The notes beneath the pieces are model-generated. The model saw nothing but the letters and a program-made list of their open reading frames with translations. It had not been told where the DNA came from and did not search any database. From Betaproteobacteria bacterium (GTDB taxonomy: Bacteria > Pseudomonadota > Gammaproteobacteria > Burkholderiales > Casimicrobiaceae), in assembly GCA_003153335.1 (NCBI GenBank), contig PLYG01000552.1, positions 1 through 7,759 of the forward strand: DNA of 7,759 nucleotides, written 5' to 3'. A program made the translations under genes and the position numbers. Of the stretch, positions 5,219 to 7,759 are shown piece after piece (position 1 is the stretch's first letter; the number at the start of each line of letters is the position of its first letter).

Positions 5219-7546
5219 TCAAGGCGCCTGCGGCGCGCGCGTTTCCCGGATGAGCCGCGAGATGTTGTTCGGTGACAGGGGCAGCGAGACCACCTTGACG
5301 CCGAACGATTGCAAGGCATCGGCCACCGCATTGGCGATGGCCCCGCCCACGCCTTCGATGCCGCCTTCGCCGACGCCTTTAGCGCCGAGCGGATTCAGCA
5401 ATGAAGGCGCCATGTTCAGACTGTAGGCCTCGACATTCGGGAAATCGGTGCTGGTGGGAAGCAGATAGTCGGCAAAGCTGCCGCACAGCATCTGGCCAAA
5501 GTCATCGTAGACGAACTCTTCGAGCAAGGTGCCGCCCAGCCCTTGCACCGCCGCTCCGATCACTTGCCCATGGACGATCAGCGGGTTGATGACGTTGCCG
5601 CAGTCCTCGACGGTGACCAGGCGGATGACCTCGAGCGTCGATGTCTGCGCGTCGATGGCGACGTGGGCGATCTGCGTTCCATATTCGAAGGTGCATACCG
5701 TTTGTGCAAAGTGCGCATCGGCTTGCAGAAGTCGCCGCGCAGCGGCGTCGCCACGACGCTTTTCTTCGCAGAGCTGCTCGACCGAGACGATCGTGTCGCG
5801 GGTGTGCCGGTTAAACACGGCGCCGCCGCGATAGGCCAGGTCAGCGAGCGCCAGGCCGCTGCGCCGCGCCGCCTCGCCCAGGAGTTGCGCGACAAACGCT
5901 TCGCCGACCCGCTTGACTGCGCTGCCCCCCATCACCAGGCCGCGCCCGTGATAGGTGCCGAAGCCGCGCGCAACACCCGTGGTCGAGCCATGGAAGACCT
6001 GGATGGCCGGCGCCGGCAGGCCGATCTCGTCGGCCAGGATTTGCGCGAACGCGGTCTCGTGCCCTTGCCCGGCGCTCGAGGCGCCGGTGAACAGATGAAT
6101 GTCGGTCGGCGCATTGACCATCAACCGCGCGTACTCGGCCGGACCGGCGCCGCTGCTGTCGACGAAACACGCCATGCCGACGCCATGCCACTTGCCATCG
6201 ATCAGCTTGCCGCGCACACCGGCCAAGCCGGCGTAGTCGACCTTTTCCAGTGCGTGCCGGAAGACGAACGGGTAGTCGCCGCCGTCGTATTCGGCTGATT
6301 CTTCGTAGGGCACGAGCTTGCCGATCTGGTACGGCATCTGCTCGGGGCGTATCAGGTTGGCGAGGCGCACCGCCGCGGGATCGAGCCCCAGGTCGGCGGC
6401 CATCATGTCGATCAGTCGTTCGCGAAAGAAGTTCGCTTCGTAGCGTCCGGGCCCGCGAAACGTGCCGGAAGGCGTCTTGTTCGTCATGACCGCGTTGACC
6501 TCGCAACTGTAGTGCGCGATGTCGTACGGACCGGGCAAGAACATGGCGGCCTTCGCCGGCACGATGCCACCGGTGGTGCGCGCATAGGCGCCCATGTCGG
6601 CGAAGAGCTTGCCGCGCAAGCCGAGAATCGTGCCGTCACGCCTCGCCCCGATTTCCAGCTCGCACTCCATCTCGCGCGAGTGGTTCATCGCGATCAGGTT
6701 TTCCCGGCGGTCCTCGATCCATTTGACGGCGCGGCCGGTCAAGCGGGCAACGAGCGGGATCAGCAGATCCTCGGGGTAGAACTCCCCGCGTGCACCGAAA
6801 CTGCCGCCGACGTCCAGTTCGATCAAGTCCACGGCGTTTTCGTCGAGGCCGAGCATTTGCGCGAGCAGGCGCCGGTTGTAGAAAGGCACCTTGGTCGCAC
6901 CCCAGACCTGCAGGCGGCCGGTCGCGGTGTCCCAGCGCGCGACGAGACCGCGCGTCTCGAGCGGCACCGACGAATGCCGGTGGCAGTGAAAAGTCTCCTT
7001 GCGCGTGTAGTCGGCCTGGGCAAATGCGCTGTCGGCGTCACCCCGCCGGGCGACGTAGTGGGCCGCCAGGTTGGTGCCCGAGTCCGCATGAACGAGAATG
7101 TCATTGCGTAGCGCGTCCGCGATGGTGACGACGGCGTCCATCTGATCAATGTCGGCGTAGACGAGATCGGCGCCGTCCTCGGCCGCGTACTGGTCTTCCG
7201 CGAGGACGACGGCGAGCGGCTCGCCGACATAGCGCACGGTGTCCCTGGCCAACGGAAGCTGCAAATAGCCGTCGAGCCCGGCCACGGCACCCGCGCGCAC
7301 CGGAATGGCCGAGGCCCATTCCGCGATGTCGGCATGGGTGAAGACCGCGAATACGCCGGGCACGGCGAGCGCAGCGGCCGTGTCGATCGAGACGATGCGC
7401 CCATGCGCCATCGCGCTACGCATGACCACCGCGTGACACAAGCCCGGCAGTTTGAAGTCATCGACAAAGCAGCCGGCACCGCGCAAAAAACGTTCGTCTT
7501 CCCGGCGCTCGCGGGCACGGCCCACTTCCTGGGTGACTGGATTCAT
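5219..7546 (-). CDS. Molybdopterin-binding large subunit of a CoxL/xanthine dehydrogenase-family hydroxylase
   Basis: This 775-residue protein is full length for the family. Such subunits carry a molybdenum-cytosine or -pterin cofactor and hydroxylate a substrate carbon with water, passing electrons to FAD and [2Fe-2S] subunits. It opens with REDERFLRGAGCFVDD (15-30), the standard CoxL start. Cofactor motifs follow: VGGSFGARGE (246-255), FRGPGRYE (363-370) in the active-site loop, SAGQGHET (491-498), EDCGNVINP (647-655) and GAKGVGEGG (721-729) with catalytic Glu727. The loop lacks the Cys of true CO dehydrogenase (AYRCSFR), so this is not form I CoxL; it resembles the broad form II/aldehyde/N-heterocycle hydroxylases. 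It lies 9 bp after the [2Fe-2S] gene, so they form an operon. The FAD subunit gene is not seen and may lie upstream beyond the window. No signal peptide is present, so it is cytoplasmic. Confidence 0.93.
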   Translation of the reverse strand: MNPVTQEVGRARERREDERFLRGAGCFVDDFKLPGLCHAVVMRSAMAHGRIVSIDTAAALAVPGVFAVFTHADIAEWASAIPVRAGAVAGLDGYLQLPLARDTVRYVGEPLAVVLAEDQYAAEDGADLVYADIDQMDAVVTIADALRNDILVHADSGTNLAAHYVARRGDADSAFAQADYTRKETFHCHRHSSVPLETRGLVARWDTATGRLQVWGATKVPFYNRRLLAQMLGLDENAVDLIELDVGGSFGARGEFYPEDLLIPLVARLTGRAVKWIEDRRENLIAMNHSREMECELEIGARRDGTILGLRGKLFADMGAYARTTGGIVPAKAAMFLPGPYDIAHYSCEVNAVMTNKTPSGTFRGPGRYEANFFRERLIDMMAADLGLDPAAVRLANLIRPEQMPYQIGKLVPYEESAEYDGGDYPFVFRHALEKVDYAGLAGVRGKLIDGKWHGVGMACFVDSSGAGPAEYARLMVNAPTDIHLFTGASSAGQGHETAFAQILADEIGLPAPAIQVFHGSTTGVARGFGTYHGRGLVMGGSAVKRVGEAFVAQLLGEAARRSGLALADLAYRGGAVFNRHTRDTIVSVEQLCEEKRRGDAAARRLLQADAHFAQTVCTFEYGTQIAHVAIDAQTSTLEVIRLVTVEDCGNVINPLIVHGQVIGAAVQGLGGTLLEEFVYDDFGQMLCGSFADYLLPTSTDFPNVEAYSLNMAPSLLNPLGAKGVGEGGIEGVGGAIANAVADALQSFGVKVVSLPLSPNNISRLIRETRAPQAP

Positions 7547-7555
7547 CGCTGACTT

Positions 7556-7759
7556 TCAGTTCATTGGCGGCGGCACGCCGGCGGCCGGCGCACCGATCCG
7601 GGCGGCGTCTGCAATCGCATCGACGATAGTGATGTACCCGGTGCAGCGGCACAGGTTGCCGGAGATAGCGTCGCGAATCTGCTCGCGTGACGGCCAGGGA
7701 TTTTCCTGCAGCAGCGCATGGGCCGTCACCAACAGGCCGGGCGTGCAGAAGCCGCACTG
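7556..7759 (-). CDS. [2Fe-2S] small subunit of molybdenum hydroxylase (CoxS-like), C-terminal part
   Basis: The gene enters from the right edge, and 67 residues are visible before the TGA at 7556-7558. They begin QCGFCTPGLLVTAHALL and include ISGNLCRCTGYITIVDAI, which supply the CGFC and CRC cysteines of the second, all-helical [2Fe-2S] domain. The N-terminal plant-ferredoxin-type cluster domain is outside the window. The subunit relays electrons from the molybdenum centre of the downstream large subunit to the flavin subunit. The tail after the domain is short and proline/alanine-rich. Confidence 0.92.
   Translation of the reverse strand, partial: QCGFCTPGLLVTAHALLQENPWPSREQIRDAISGNLCRCTGYITIVDAIADAARIGAPAAGVPPPMN

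Overview
The window is GC-rich DNA that looks like a proteobacterial chromosome. I infer a betaproteobacterium, from codon and gene style only. Its centre (about 1214 to 3848) is what remains of an integron, a gene-capture element. A fragment of an integron integrase gene (intI) on the + strand starts near 3675 and loses its similarity after about 58 codons. Directly upstream is a recombination-site region (3574-3660) built on a long inverted repeat. From there, genes read leftward on the minus strand, which is the classic divergent layout of intI and cassettes.

Reading leftward from intI, cassette 1 (1,020 bp) encodes a class I SAM-dependent methyltransferase. It ends at a textbook 61-bp attC site (2554-2614), with complementary R boxes, paired L boxes and the characteristic unpaired G. 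Next come a nitroreductase-family flavoprotein (1768-2457) and a HicA/HicB toxin-antitoxin pair (1500-1688 and 1277-1489). The hicA toxin gene has an in-frame amber stop at codon 40, although the rest of the frame is still readable to its natural end. The hicB antitoxin gene is intact. Its stop codon lies inside a second, degenerate attC-like site (1214-1282), so nitroreductase plus hicAB may form one 1,340-bp cassette. Beyond that site lies the start of a large minus-strand protein: two membrane segments, a GAF-like sensor region and a signalling P-loop ATPase. It runs off the left edge.

The right half is ordinary metabolic DNA. A secreted NMT1/THI5-type substrate-binding protein (4182-5180, +) converges on a minus-strand operon for a molybdenum hydroxylase. 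That operon has a [2Fe-2S] small subunit (partial, 7556-7759) followed by a CoxL/xanthine-dehydrogenase-type large subunit (5219-7546). Together they suggest uptake and oxidation of a small, possibly N-heterocyclic, compound; the substrate cannot be read from the sequence. The 333-bp stretch between the intI fragment and the binding-protein gene holds a promoter-like element with a perfect 12-bp palindrome and no recognised gene.
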